Shown here piece by piece: positions 34,594 through 44,117 of a DNA stretch of 64,000 nucleotides. A model generated the notes under the pieces. It worked only from the letters and a program-made list of their open reading frames with translations, had not been told where the DNA came from and did not search any database. Both the position numbers and the translations under genes were made by a program. The number at the start of each line of letters is the position of its first letter. Within the stretch, counting starts at the first letter, position 1. This DNA comes from Aquabacterium humicola (lineage in GTDB: Bacteria > Pseudomonadota > Gammaproteobacteria > Burkholderiales > Burkholderiaceae_C), in the NCBI RefSeq assembly GCF_030167915.1, contig NZ_JARGNB010000002.1:1-64000 (forward strand). Direction: 5' to 3'.

Positions 34594-36110
34594 CGCGACG
34601 CGGCGGCGGGCGCGTCCAGCGTCGCCAGCAGCTCGCGCTTGAGCACCTTGCCGCTGAGCGTCATCGGGAAGCTGTCGACCACCTTGATGCGCGCCGGCCG
34701 CTTGTACGGCGCGAGGCGCTCGCGCAGGTGGGCGTCCAGTGCCGCGTGGTTGAGCTCGAAGCCCGGCTTCAAGGTCACGAAGGCCAGCACCTCCTCGTTG
34801 CCGTCGCCTTCGGGCCGGCCGACCACTGCCGCGGCGCGGATCGCGGGGAACGCATGCAGCGCGCCTTCGACCTCGGCCGGGTAGACGTTGAAGCCCGAGC
34901 GGATGATCATCTCCTTCAGCCGCCCGACGACGAAGAGCGCGCCGGCGGCATCGAGGTAACCCAGGTCGCCGCTGGCGTACCAGCCGTCGCGCATCACCGC
35001 GGCGGTGGCCGCTGCGTCGCGGAAGTAGCCGGCCATCAGGCCGCGGCCGCGCATCAGGATCTCGCCGCGCTCGCCCACGGCCAGGTCGCGCCCGTCGGGG
35101 CCGACGATGCGCAGCTCGGCGCCGTCGACGCGTGTGCCGGCCGAGGTGTCGTCGCGGTGCTCGCCGAGCGCGGTGACGTAGACGGAGCCCGCGTACTCCG
35201 ACAACCCGTAGCCGTGGTGCAGCGGCTGGCCGAAGCGCGCCTCGACCTGGCGCTTCAACGCCATGTCGAGCGGGCCGGCGCCGGTGTACACATAACGCAG
35301 CGCGGGCGCGGCCGGTCGCTCGATGCGCCGCTCGTCCATGAACGCCAGCAGCCGCGAGAACAAGGTCGGCGGCCCCTGCAGCTGCGACACCCGGTGCCGC
35401 GCCAGCGCGTCCAGCACGTCGGCCGGATCGAACTGGCTGCGCATCACCAGGCTCGCGCCGGCGGCCAGCGAGGCCATCAGCACCGTGCCCAGGCCGAAGA
35501 TGTGGGTCATCGGCAGGTAGGCGTAGGCGCGGTCGTCCGGCGTGAGATGGCGGGACTGTGCCGACACGCGGCCGAAGTGCAGCAGCCCGTCGTGCGTGAC
35601 CATCACGCCCTTCGGCGTGCCGGTGGTGCCCGAGGTGAAGATGATCGCGGCGATGCGCTCGGCGAGCGCGCCGGTCTCGGCGCGGGCCTCGGCGCGCACC
35701 GCGCTGCGCGCGAGGCCCGGCACGGCCGAGCCGGTGGCGCCGAAACGTTCGGCATGGCGTGCCGCCGCGCTCGATACCGCGGCGGTGAAGTAGACGCAGC
35801 GGGCATCGGCCTTGTCGGCAAAAGCCTGCACCTCGCCCGGCGCCATGCGCGCATTGACGCCGCACGACCAGGCGCCGATGCGGCTGCAGGCCACCAGCAG
35901 CGCGACATGCTCGGGGCAGTTCTCGGCGACGATCAGCACGCGGTCGCCGGCGCGCACGCCGTCGCCGCGCAGCTCGTGTTCCAGCGTATCGGCCAGCCGG
36001 CCGAGCGTTCCGAAGTCGACGTCGCGGTCCGGCAGATGCAGGAAGGGCCGCGCCGGCTCGCGCCGGAGCCAGTCGTCGAAGGCCTCGTGGAAACGCTGCA
36101 TCGCCATCGT
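34590..36110 (-). CDS. AMP-forming acyl-CoA ligase
   Basis: The enzyme has about 506 residues; an ATG at 36110 is used, with an upstream in-frame GTG (36119) too close to the GAGGGG ribosome site. Motifs of the adenylate-forming family are intact: IFTSGTTGTPKGVM, HGYGLSEYAG, GWYASGDLGYLD and the catalytic lysine in MTLSGKVLKREL. It follows a Bug gene 26 bases upstream, so transport-type binding and activation of the same acid may be linked. Substrate unknown. Confidence 0.92.
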   Translation of the reverse strand, partial: TMAMQRFHEAFDDWLRREPARPFLHLPDRDVDFGTLGRLADTLEHELRGDGVRAGDRVLIVAENCPEHVALLVACSRIGAWSCGVNARMAPGEVQAFADKADARCVYFTAAVSSAAARHAERFGATGSAVPGLARSAVRAEARAETGALAERIAAIIFTSGTTGTPKGVMVTHDGLLHFGRVSAQSRHLTPDDRAYAYLPMTHIFGLGTVLMASLAAGASLVMRSQFDPADVLDALARHRVSQLQGPPTLFSRLLAFMDERRIERPAAPALRYVYTGAGPLDMALKRQVEARFGQPLHHGYGLSEYAGSVYVTALGEHRDDTSAGTRVDGAELRIVGPDGRDLAVGERGEILMRGRGLMAGYFRDAAATAAVMRDGWYASGDLGYLDAAGALFVVGRLKEMIIRSGFNVYPAEVEGALHAFPAIRAAAVVGRPEGDGNEEVLAFVTLKPGFELNHAALDAHLRERLAPYKRPARIKVVDSFPMTLSGKVLKRELLATLDAPAAASR

Positions 36111-36136
36111 CTTCACCACCCCCTCAGCGAATCAGC

Positions 36137-37135
36137 TCATTCGAACTTGATGCCGGCGGTGACGCCGCGCCACAGCTCGAAGTCCGCGCGCTGCTGCGCG
36201 GCCAGCTTCGCCGGCTCGCCGGTCCACATCTCGTAGCCGGCGTCGGCCCAGGTCTTGCGCAGGCCCTCGTCGGCCAGCGCCTTGTTCACCGCGGCATTGA
36301 GCTGCTTCACCTGCTCGGCCGGCAGCTTGGCCGGGCCGTAGACGCCGTACCAGCCGATCACCTCGTAGCCGGGCAGGCCGGCTTCGTGCATCGTCGGCAC
36401 GTCGGGCAGCGACGGATTGCGGGTCTTCGACGTCACCGCCAGCGCACGCACGCGGTTCGACTGGATGTAGGTGCGCGCGGTGCTGACGATGTCGAACATC
36501 ATCGCCAGCTGGCCGCCGATGACGTCGGTCATCGCCGGCGCGTTGCCCTTGTACGGCACGTGCATCAATTGCGTACCGGTCTGCTTCGCGAAGAGCTCGC
36601 CGCTCAGGTGGTTGGACGCGCCCATGCCCGCCGAGCCGTAGGCCAGCGTGCCGGGATGCGCCTTGGCGTGCGCGATCAGCTCCTGCAGCGACTTCACCGG
36701 CAGGTCCTTGTTGACCACCAGCGCGTTCGCGTAGCTCAGCACCGGCGACACCGGCGCGAGGTCCTTCGTCGTGTCGATGTTGGTGGGCTTGAGCACGTGC
36801 GGGCTGATCGTCAGCGTCGGGCTGGCGCCGAAGTACAGCAGCGTGCCGTCGGGCGGCGACTTGGCGACGAGCTCGGCGCCGAGCAGGCCGGCGGCGCCCG
36901 GGCGGTTGTCGACCAGCACCTGGCGGCCGAGCTCGCGCGCGAGCAGCGGGGCGAACTGCCGCGCGGCCGAATCCACCGGGCCGCCCGCCGCGTAACCGAC
37001 GACCAGCCGCAACGGCGTGCCGGAGGCATTCGCGGGGGCCTGCGCGCGTGCCGGCGCCAGCGCGGCCGCGCTCACCGCGGCGGCGAAGGCCGCGACGAGC
37101 GCACGGCGCCCCAAGCGAGTAAAGGGCAGGGTCAT
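36137..37135 (-). CDS. Bug/TctC-family periplasmic solute-binding protein
   Basis: The 332-residue protein has a signal peptide with an arginine-rich start and cleavage near ARAQA. The family marks are the early LRLVVGYAAGGPVDSAAR loop and the later GASNHLSGELFAKQTG and VPYKGNAPAMTDVIGGQ segments, which shape the carboxylate-binding cleft. Bug proteins are greatly expanded in Burkholderiales and bind organic acids for TctAB-type transporters or for sensing. No TctA/TctB genes are present. It is the first gene of a unit with an acyl-CoA ligase, divergent from a LysR regulator. Confidence 0.93.
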   Translation of the reverse strand: MTLPFTRLGRRALVAAFAAAVSAAALAPARAQAPANASGTPLRLVVGYAAGGPVDSAARQFAPLLARELGRQVLVDNRPGAAGLLGAELVAKSPPDGTLLYFGASPTLTISPHVLKPTNIDTTKDLAPVSPVLSYANALVVNKDLPVKSLQELIAHAKAHPGTLAYGSAGMGASNHLSGELFAKQTGTQLMHVPYKGNAPAMTDVIGGQLAMMFDIVSTARTYIQSNRVRALAVTSKTRNPSLPDVPTMHEAGLPGYEVIGWYGVYGPAKLPAEQVKQLNAAVNKALADEGLRKTWADAGYEMWTGEPAKLAAQQRADFELWRGVTAGIKFE

Positions 37136-37195
37136 CGTTGTCTCCTTCAGCGGCTGCGTCCTGGCGAAGGATGGCCGCGGCGGCCCGCGGGCGCC

Positions 37196-37223
37196 ATCTG
37201 TATTTCCGAAAGGGGGTGTTCAG
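37196..37223. promoter_or_regulatory. candidate LysR-regulon box B
   Basis: The 28-bp box starts ATCTG, has an imperfect dyad TTTCCGAAA in the middle and ends GGGGGTGTTCAG. It lies between the divergent Bug and LysR genes, where LysR-type proteins normally bind. Closely related boxes stand before two other minus-strand operons in the window. Confidence 0.65.
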
Positions 37224-37255
37224 GCCCGGCCGGCCGGGCAGGGGGCTGCCGCACA

Positions 37256-38191
37256 ATGGCCGCAACCCCCGACGCCGCCATGCATTTCGACCTGACGGAC
37301 CTGCGGCTCTTCGTCTACGTGGCCGAGGAGTCCAACCTGCGCAAGGGCGCCGAGCGCGCCTGCATCTCGCTGGCCGCGGCCAGCACGCGCATCAAGCAGC
37401 TCGAGGACAACATCGGCGCCAAGCTCTTCTACCGCAAGCCGCAGGGCGTGGAGCTGAATCCGGCCGGCGAGGCGCTGCTGCACCATGCGCGTTTGGTGCT
37501 GCAGCAGGTGGAGCACCTGAAGGTCGACCTGCGCGAGTACGCCAGCGGCATCAAGGGCCACGTGCGCATCCTGGCCAATACCACGTCGATCAGCAGCGCG
37601 CTGCCCGCCGCGCTGGCCAGCTTCCTGGCGCGGCATCCGGACGTCAGCATCGACCTGCACGAGCGCCTGAGCCACGAGATCGTCATCGCCATCAACGAGG
37701 CGCATGCCGACATCGGGCTGATCGCCGGCAACGTCGACACCGAGGGCCTCGAAGTGCGCGACTTCGTCGGCGACGAACTGGTCGTCGTCGTGCCGCTGGG
37801 CCACCGGCTGGCGCAGGGCAAGGGCGCGCGCGCGAACTTCGTCGACACGCTCGACGAGCACCACATCTCGCTGGCCGAAGGCAGCGCGCTGGCCAGCTTC
37901 CTGCCGCCGCTGGCGCGCGCGCTCGGCCGTCAGCTGAGCTTTCGCATCCAGGTCAGCAGCTTCGAGTCGATCTGCCTGCTGGTGGAGGCGGGCGTGGGCA
38001 TCGGCATCATCCCGAAATCCTCGGCGCTGCGGCATGCGCGCACGATGAAGCTGCAGATGGTGTCGCTGGCCGACGAGTGGGCCAAGCGCGAGACGAAGAT
38101 CGTCAGCCGCGCGCATGCAGCGCTGCCGAAGCTGGCCGGGGAGCTGATCCGGCACCTGGCGAACTTCCAGTTCGAGGAGCGGTTGTTGTAG
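37256..38191 (+). CDS. LysR-family transcriptional regulator
   Basis: The 311-residue regulator has an N-terminal winged helix (LRLFVYVAEESNLRKGAE, ACISLAAASTRIKQLED) and a periplasmic-binding-protein-like effector domain. I used the ATG at 37256, which has AGGGGG ten bases upstream; the ATG at 37280 (MHFDLTD) lacks a site but fits homologue starts. LysR proteins divergent from a Bug gene usually respond to the same acid. Related boxes before three operons suggest a wider local regulon. Right after it the base composition drops sharply. Confidence 0.92.
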   Translation: MAATPDAAMHFDLTDLRLFVYVAEESNLRKGAERACISLAAASTRIKQLEDNIGAKLFYRKPQGVELNPAGEALLHHARLVLQQVEHLKVDLREYASGIKGHVRILANTTSISSALPAALASFLARHPDVSIDLHERLSHEIVIAINEAHADIGLIAGNVDTEGLEVRDFVGDELVVVVPLGHRLAQGKGARANFVDTLDEHHISLAEGSALASFLPPLARALGRQLSFRIQVSSFESICLLVEAGVGIGIIPKSSALRHARTMKLQMVSLADEWAKRETKIVSRAHAALPKLAGELIRHLANFQFEERLL

Positions 38192-38277
38192 CCTAGATCC
38201 AGCTGCGACCAGCGTCCGAGGCGGCGCGCCCCTCGCGGCCCCTAGCAATCAAGTGAACGCGAGTTGGAGGTTCGGTC

Positions 38278-41200
38278 ATGACAACGCCCCAGGTGATCAA
38301 TGTCAGTGCCGAGGAACTGGACGCTATCCTACGCAGCAAGGCCGAAGAAGTTTCTGAAATCACACTAATCGGAGCGAGTTGTAGTGGGCGTGCACTCCTA
38401 GACCTCTCGTACGACTTGCCAGGCCACCCAATCTATCGTCTTACAAGGTGGAGCAGTTTTCTGCTTGAGACACTGGCGGGGCTCAACCACCTGAACCAAC
38501 TCGTACTAGGGAGCCTCGATCTATCGACCGACGATGTTCGCGCGATAGGGCGGGATTTTGGTCGTTTAAGCAGGCTGGGCGTTTGGGGGGCCGGCCTTGG
38601 AAGAGAAGACGTGCGCGTCATTGCCGAAGGGCTTCCACAATTGACGTCACTGGACCTAAGCGGCAGCGAAATCGGAGATGAAGCGTTGCTCTTCATTGCG
38701 GACGGCCTTGAGCGCCTCGAATCCCTCGACGTTAGTGGAAGCAATATTGGAGAGGCTAGTGCGTGCACCATAGTTCACCGCTTTCCACGACTGAAATCCC
38801 TTCGAATCGGGTCGAACAAGATCGGAGAGAGGGGTGCAGTTGCAATCGCTGAAGGCTTGGGAGCCTTGGAGAGGCTCGATGTTGGACGCAACAAGATTGG
38901 GCAGATTGGTGTGCGCACTATCGCGCAACGTCTTCCGCAGTTGACGTTCTTGGACATCAGCGGCAACGACCTCGGAGAGTGGGGCGCAAAGGAGATCGCC
39001 TCAAGTCTTGTGAATCTGCAGAGGTTGGATATTAGCGACAACAGAATTGGAGCGGCCGGCGCGTCTGCGATTGCTCAGCAGCTCGATCAATTGACTTCGC
39101 TAGAGATCAGTCGGAACGAAATTGGTGTCGCCGGAACGAGCGAAATCACGCGGCGTCTGCGGCGACTCAAATCCTTGAGCATAAGCAAGAACGGCTTAGG
39201 CGAAGACGGCGCCAAAGCCATTAGCCAGAGTCTTCTGCAACTAACCGATCTCAACATTCGCAGCAACGACATAGGCGACGTAGGTGCTACTTTGATCGGT
39301 GGTCATCTTGCCAACCTTGTGTTCCTCGATATCGGCTGGAACAAGATTGGCGAGACTGGTGGTGCAGCCTTGGCTTCAGGGCTGCAGCGGCTAAGGCATC
39401 TCGACATTGCCTGGAACGAAATCGGAAGTGTTGGTTGCGCCTCGATCGCTCAGAAATTGCCGCTCCTCACGGATCTCGACGTCGGCCACAACAGTATCGG
39501 TGACGCTGGCGCAATCGCTGTTGGCTCGTGTTTGCGCGATCTCACACACCTAGAGATCGAAAGCAATGACATCACACATGCAGGTGCAGAAGCGATTGCT
39601 CGACTAAATGGGCTGGTCGAGCTCGCCATCGGTTTCAACGAGATTGGTGATCCCGGGGTGCGTTCAATTGCCACCCAGCTGAATACTCTGACTTCCCTAA
39701 AGATTCACAGCAACAAGATTTCGCGAGATGGCTGCGATGCCATAGGTGCAAGTCTCTCAACGCTCGAGTCTCTTGGGATATCTTATAACAGCATTGGTAG
39801 CGACGGCGCGCGACACATCGGACGACTATCTCGGCTTCGAGATCTCAGTGCCGTAAGGTGCGACATTGATGCCGCAGGCGCGCGAGCGCTGTCTGGAAGC
39901 CTCCGCAAGCTTAGGTTCCTGTCGCTTGATCAAAACAAGATCGGTGATGAGGGAGTTCGGCTGCTTGTCGAGAGGCTTCCAAACTTGCAGTACCTCTCCA
40001 TTGAGGATGGCGGCGTCGGCGACAGTGGGGTCGCCGCGATCGCGCTCAGTAGCTCTATTTCCTACCTCGACCTGTCGAAGAATGAGCGGGTTTCCGACCT
40101 GAGTCCCCTTGCGTCCAATCTGTCACTGAAAAGGCTTCGCGTCGAGGCCACCTCGGTTTCAGATCTCTCGCCTCTCGCCGCGCGAATCGAGAGTGGGTGG
40201 TCAGTTTGTTGGGATTGGTCCTATGAAGGTATTGGGGTAAGAGATTGTCCGCTCGAGATCCCGCCTGTCGAGATCGCCCGGCAAGGGCCAGCCGCTGTTC
40301 TCAACTACTTCACGGAACGTAGGCGCCAGACGGTCGCTCGACTGCACGAAGCCAAGGTGTTGGTCGTTGGCGATGGGGGTGTTGGTAAGACAAGCTTGGT
40401 ACGTCGTCTCTATCAAGTTGATCTTCCACTGCCGGGCGAAGATGAAACAACGCGTGGAATCGTTGTTCATAAGCAGGACTTTGCCGCGGATCATGGTGGC
40501 CAGTTTAGGCTTAACGTCTGGGACTTTGGTGGACAGCAAATCTATCACTCAACGCATCAGTTCTTCTTGACAAAGAGTTCGCTTTACGTGCTGGTCGACG
40601 ACACGCGAAAGAGCGACAAGTCGATCCACGATGAATCCTTCAAATTCTGGCTTGAGGTCGTTGAAACCCTGAGTGACAAGAGCCCACTGTTGATCTTTCA
40701 GAATGAGAAGGGGGGGCGGAGCAAGGCCATCGACATTGCCGGCATCAGAGGGCGCTTTCCGAATGTCGCTGACATCTACTCTGGCAACTTGGAGCACACT
40801 GACTCAGTGAGCCACCTGCGAAAGGCGATTCAGTATTACGTTCAACGGCTTCCTCACGTTGGTAGTGAGGTGCCGGCCATGTGGATCGCCGTGCGGCAAG
40901 CGATTGAAGCGGAAGCTTCGAAAAGGCCGTTCATGACGCTGGAGGAGTACTTTGCGCTTTATGCTTCCTACCTTGAATTTGATCGATCCAGGGCGCTCTA
41001 TCTGAGTCGCTACTTGCACGATCTGGGGGTGTTTTTGCATTTTCAAGACGACTTGCTACTGCGCAAGACGGTGATTTTGCAGAATCAATGGGCGACGGAC
41101 GCAGTGTTTCGCATATTGGATGACGAAGCGATAAAGAAGGCGTTCGGTCGCTTTGCCTTGCAGGACTGCGAGCGCGTTTGGTCGGATGCGCGGTACGACG

Positions 41201-42342
41201 ATATGCACGCCGAGCTTATCGGTCTGATGGGAAAGTTTGAACTTTGCTATCCGCTTCGGGACAGCGACCCAGAGTGTTGGCTAGCTCCGCAGTTGTTGAC
41301 GCCGTCGCTACCCTCCGAGCTTGCCGATTGGGCGGATCCAACCGATCTCGTGGTGCGATTCCGATACACATTCCTTCCTCGTGGACTGGTGAATCGTCTT
41401 ATGGTCCGCCAACATCGCTTCGCGAGGAGGCTGGAATGGTCTTGGGCCCATGGAGCATTCTTTGAGCATGGAAGCACTCAGGCACTAGTGCAGGAGACTC
41501 GGCGAGGCAGCGAAATCGAACTGCGCGCCCGGGGCCCGGAGTCGAAGGAATTGCTAAGTGTGCTTGTAGGCGACTTGGAAACAATCAATGAGACGTTCCA
41601 TGGCTTGCGAGATCGAGTTGAAAAGCTCGTTCCTTGCATTTGCAGCGTTTGCCGAGTGACGACTGATCCTCAGATGTATAGCTTTCCAGAACTCGTTGAA
41701 AGGAAGAGGAGAAGCAAAGGGACGATCGAGTGCCGGCGAGAGCCCTATGAAGACGTGAGCGTTCGGGAACTGCTCGACGGAATTGAGGTCGGGCTTCTGC
41801 CGGATTGGGCGAGCGCGCCTGAGGAGTTGCGACCAACGCCTGGCCCCGCAACGCGGGAGATCACGATCTTCTTGGCGTCGTCGAGTGACCTGAATGATGA
41901 CCGGGATGAGTTTGAGCGCTACTTCAGGCAGCAGAACGACAGGCTTCGTCGACAGGGGGTCTACTTGAGGATTGTGCGTTGGGAGAGTTATCTCGACGCA
42001 ATGTCCGAGACTCGGTTGCAAGACGACTACAACAAGGAAGTGCGGGCATGCGACGTCTTTGTGAGCCTTTTCGAGACAAAGGCCGGCGCTTTCAGCGCGG
42101 AGGAGTTCAGCGTTGCGTTCGATCAGTTCCGGCGAACCGGAAAGCCACGGATCTATACCTATTTCAAGGAAGCAAATGTGTCCTTGAGTCGCGCAAAGCG
42201 GCAGGATTTGGAGTCACTTTGGGCGTTCAAGGACAAGTTGACAGAGCTTGGTCACTTCTTCACCTCCTACGAGAGCTCAGAGCACCTCAAGCGCCATTTT
42301 CGCGACCAGATTGATCTGCTGCTGGACCTCTCACGTGAATAA
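38278..42342 (+). CDS. LRR-Roc-COR GTPase with TIR-like/DUF4062-like C-terminus (NLR-like protein)
   Basis: The 1354-residue protein starts behind TTGGAG. Residues about 69-590 contain about 21 leucine-rich repeats of 24-25 residues (pattern LxxLxxLDIxxNxIGxxGAxxIA), then two shorter repeats. A Roc GTPase follows, with P-loop GDGGVGKT at 698-705 and the G3 motif DFGGQQ at 749-754; the G4 position reads QNEKGG. A COR region covers about 870-1180. The last 160 residues begin EITIFLASSSDLNDDRDEF and contain YNKEVRACDVFVSLF, a TIR-like/DUF4062-like module found at the ends of bacterial STAND and Roco proteins. GC content and codon use are visibly lower than in the neighbours, indicating transfer. 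An immune receptor role is inferred from architecture. Confidence 0.85.
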   Translation: MTTPQVINVSAEELDAILRSKAEEVSEITLIGASCSGRALLDLSYDLPGHPIYRLTRWSSFLLETLAGLNHLNQLVLGSLDLSTDDVRAIGRDFGRLSRLGVWGAGLGREDVRVIAEGLPQLTSLDLSGSEIGDEALLFIADGLERLESLDVSGSNIGEASACTIVHRFPRLKSLRIGSNKIGERGAVAIAEGLGALERLDVGRNKIGQIGVRTIAQRLPQLTFLDISGNDLGEWGAKEIASSLVNLQRLDISDNRIGAAGASAIAQQLDQLTSLEISRNEIGVAGTSEITRRLRRLKSLSISKNGLGEDGAKAISQSLLQLTDLNIRSNDIGDVGATLIGGHLANLVFLDIGWNKIGETGGAALASGLQRLRHLDIAWNEIGSVGCASIAQKLPLLTDLDVGHNSIGDAGAIAVGSCLRDLTHLEIESNDITHAGAEAIARLNGLVELAIGFNEIGDPGVRSIATQLNTLTSLKIHSNKISRDGCDAIGASLSTLESLGISYNSIGSDGARHIGRLSRLRDLSAVRCDIDAAGARALSGSLRKLRFLSLDQNKIGDEGVRLLVERLPNLQYLSIEDGGVGDSGVAAIALSSSISYLDLSKNERVSDLSPLASNLSLKRLRVEATSVSDLSPLAARIESGWSVCWDWSYEGIGVRDCPLEIPPVEIARQGPAAVLNYFTERRRQTVARLHEAKVLVVGDGGVGKTSLVRRLYQVDLPLPGEDETTRGIVVHKQDFAADHGGQFRLNVWDFGGQQIYHSTHQFFLTKSSLYVLVDDTRKSDKSIHDESFKFWLEVVETLSDKSPLLIFQNEKGGRSKAIDIAGIRGRFPNVADIYSGNLEHTDSVSHLRKAIQYYVQRLPHVGSEVPAMWIAVRQAIEAEASKRPFMTLEEYFALYASYLEFDRSRALYLSRYLHDLGVFLHFQDDLLLRKTVILQNQWATDAVFRILDDEAIKKAFGRFALQDCERVWSDARYDDMHAELIGLMGKFELCYPLRDSDPECWLAPQLLTPSLPSELADWADPTDLVVRFRYTFLPRGLVNRLMVRQHRFARRLEWSWAHGAFFEHGSTQALVQETRRGSEIELRARGPESKELLSVLVGDLETINETFHGLRDRVEKLVPCICSVCRVTTDPQMYSFPELVERKRRSKGTIECRREPYEDVSVRELLDGIEVGLLPDWASAPEELRPTPGPATREITIFLASSSDLNDDRDEFERYFRQQNDRLRRQGVYLRIVRWESYLDAMSETRLQDDYNKEVRACDVFVSLFETKAGAFSAEEFSVAFDQFRRTGKPRIYTYFKEANVSLSRAKRQDLESLWAFKDKLTELGHFFTSYESSEHLKRHFRDQIDLLLDLSRE

Positions 42343-42755
42343 GGCGATGACTAGATCGGGGGGGCAGGTCATCAGCACGAGCGCAAGTGCCAGCCATGGT
42401 CGGTGCGATCTGGCCCATGCAGCCAAGCTCCGCGGAAGGGTTCGGCTCTACCGATACCGCGCCGCCGAGATGAACTGCCCGAAGGTCTCGCACCACACGA
42501 TCACCGTCGTGTAGCGCCCGGGGTCGATGCCCGCGGGCACCGGCACGATGAAGTGGTCGAAGGTCTTCACGTCGCCGACGCGCTGCATCGTGGCCTTCAG
42601 GCGCCGGAAGTCCGCCTCGGTCTCGACAAACTCGGGCGACAGGTAGAGCTTGTAGTCCGGCCCGGGCGCCAGCCTGCCGTCCAGGCTGATGCGTAAGCTC
42701 CCCCGCTGAGGGGACAGTTTGAAAATGGAGACTTCCGCATCTTTGAGGCAGAGCG

Positions 42756-43022
42756 ATGAGGAAGTCCAGGTTCACGGAAGCGCAGATCTTGGCGGTCTTG
42801 CGCGAAGGCGAGGCAGGCATGCCTGTAGCGGAGGTCTGCCGCAAGCACGGCCTCAGCACGGCGACGTACTACCAGTGGAAGAGCAAGTACGCGGGCATGT
42901 CGGCCAACGAGCTGAAGAAGGTCAAGGAGCTGGAGGCCGAGAACGCCCGGCTCAAGCGGATGTACGCCGAGCTGGCGTTGGAGAACGCAGCCATCAAGGA
43001 CGTGCTGTCCCGAAAGCTGTGA
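42756..43022 (+). CDS. IS3-family transposase OrfA
   Basis: The 88-residue protein has an N-terminal helix-turn-helix for binding the element's ends (MRKSRFTEAQILAVLREGE, VCRKHGLSTATYYQWK) followed by a leucine-zipper-like helix (KVKELEAENARLKRMYAEL). This is the usual OrfA of the IS51/IS407-like branch. Near its end, CGAAAG (43011-43016) could allow a -1 slip into orfB to make the fused OrfAB transposase. Confidence 0.93.
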   Translation: MRKSRFTEAQILAVLREGEAGMPVAEVCRKHGLSTATYYQWKSKYAGMSANELKKVKELEAENARLKRMYAELALENAAIKDVLSRKL

Positions 43023-43876
43023 CGCCGACCGCCAGGCGAGCTGCCGTGAAGATCATGGTTGAAGAACACGATCTGTCGCGCGCTCGAGCCTGCAGGGCCG
43101 TGGGCCTGCCGCGGTCGGCGCTGTACAAGCCCACAACGGACCAGTTAGCCAAGGATGCGCCGCTCATTGATGCGATCAACGCTGTCGTCGACAAGCGACC
43201 ACGCTGGGGCTTCTGGAAGTGCTTTGAGCGGCTGCGCTCGGACGGTCATGGCTGGAACCACAAGCGCGTATATCGCGTGTACTGCGGGATGCGTCTGAAC
43301 CTCAAGCGCAGGGCCAAGCGTCGGCTCATCACACGCGAGCGCCAGCCCCTTCTGACGAGCCACGAAGTCAACCGGGTCTGGGCGCTGGACTTCATGCGTG
43401 ACACGCTCTATGACGGACGGCCGTTCAGAACGCTCAACGTCATCGACGAAGGCAACCGCGAGGCGCTGCGGATCGAGTGCGGCACATCGATTCCATCGGC
43501 GCGAGTCGTGCGCGTCATGGACCAACTCATCGAGGTCTACGGCAAGCCGGAAGCCATCCGGCTCGACAACGGGCCGGAACTGACAGCGGACAAGTTCACC
43601 GACTGGGCCAAGGAGCATGGGATCAAGCTGCTGTTCATCCAACCCGGCAAGCCCAACCAGAACGCCTTCGTCGAGCGCTTCAACCGCAGCTTCCGCGAGG
43701 AGGTGCTGAACGCATGGCTGTTCAATGCGGTCAGCGAGGCACAGGCGGCGGCTGATGAATGGCTGGTCGACTACAACGAATGCCGGCCCCACGAGTCCCT
43801 GGGCAACGTGCCGCCGGCGGTGTTCCGGCCCAGGGTGTTCAACGCGGAAGTCTCTACTTCTGAACTGTCTACTTGA
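43013..43876 (+). CDS. IS3-family transposase OrfB (DDE integrase core)
   Basis: The frame is -1 relative to OrfA and overlaps its end; the start given is the putative slip site, while GTG at about 43047 could serve as an independent start. The catalytic triad of the integrase core is present: Asp in WALDFMRD, Asp in AIRLDNGPE and Glu in NAFVERFNRSFREEVLN, followed by the typical YNECRPHESLG ending. The frame is uninterrupted, so the enzyme is probably active. Confidence 0.92.
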   Translation, partial: KAVTPTARRAAVKIMVEEHDLSRARACRAVGLPRSALYKPTTDQLAKDAPLIDAINAVVDKRPRWGFWKCFERLRSDGHGWNHKRVYRVYCGMRLNLKRRAKRRLITRERQPLLTSHEVNRVWALDFMRDTLYDGRPFRTLNVIDEGNREALRIECGTSIPSARVVRVMDQLIEVYGKPEAIRLDNGPELTADKFTDWAKEHGIKLLFIQPGKPNQNAFVERFNRSFREEVLNAWLFNAVSEAQAAADEWLVDYNECRPHESLGNVPPAVFRPRVFNAEVSTSELST

Positions 43877-44117
43877 CGGGGGAGCTTACGGATGCTGCGC
43901 GGCCCGATCGACACCGTGCCTTCGCCCCAGTGCAGCGCATCGCTGTCCTTCAGGTCGCGGCGGAAGCGGCCGGTCCACAGCGTCGGTCCCATCAGCGCCT
44001 GCAACTCGGCCGCACTCGGCGCCTGCGGCGCGATCAGCAGCGGCAAGGCATAGATGCCGAGGGCGAAGCCGAGGCCGAGGGCCAGCAGGTGCGTGGCGAT
44101 CAGCAGCAGGCGTTTCA

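Larger units (their letters stand above)
42694..43888 (+). mobile_element. IS3-family insertion sequence, 1195 bp
   Basis: The ends are inverted repeats starting TAAGCTCCCCCG on both sides, with ACAGTT matching again further in. The flanking CG at 42692-42693 and 43889-43890 may be the target duplication; two bases is shorter than the 3-4 bp usual for IS3, so the true ends could be shifted by a base. The element carries overlapping orfA and orfB in the IS3 arrangement and looks intact. It sits inside a DM13 gene. Confidence 0.92.

Noticed and set aside
42343-42448. Short gene or integration site between the LRR-Roc gene and the DM13 gene
   Set aside because: About 105 bases with no plausible start, repeat or tRNA-like sequence; no matching direct repeat was found near 38192-38277.
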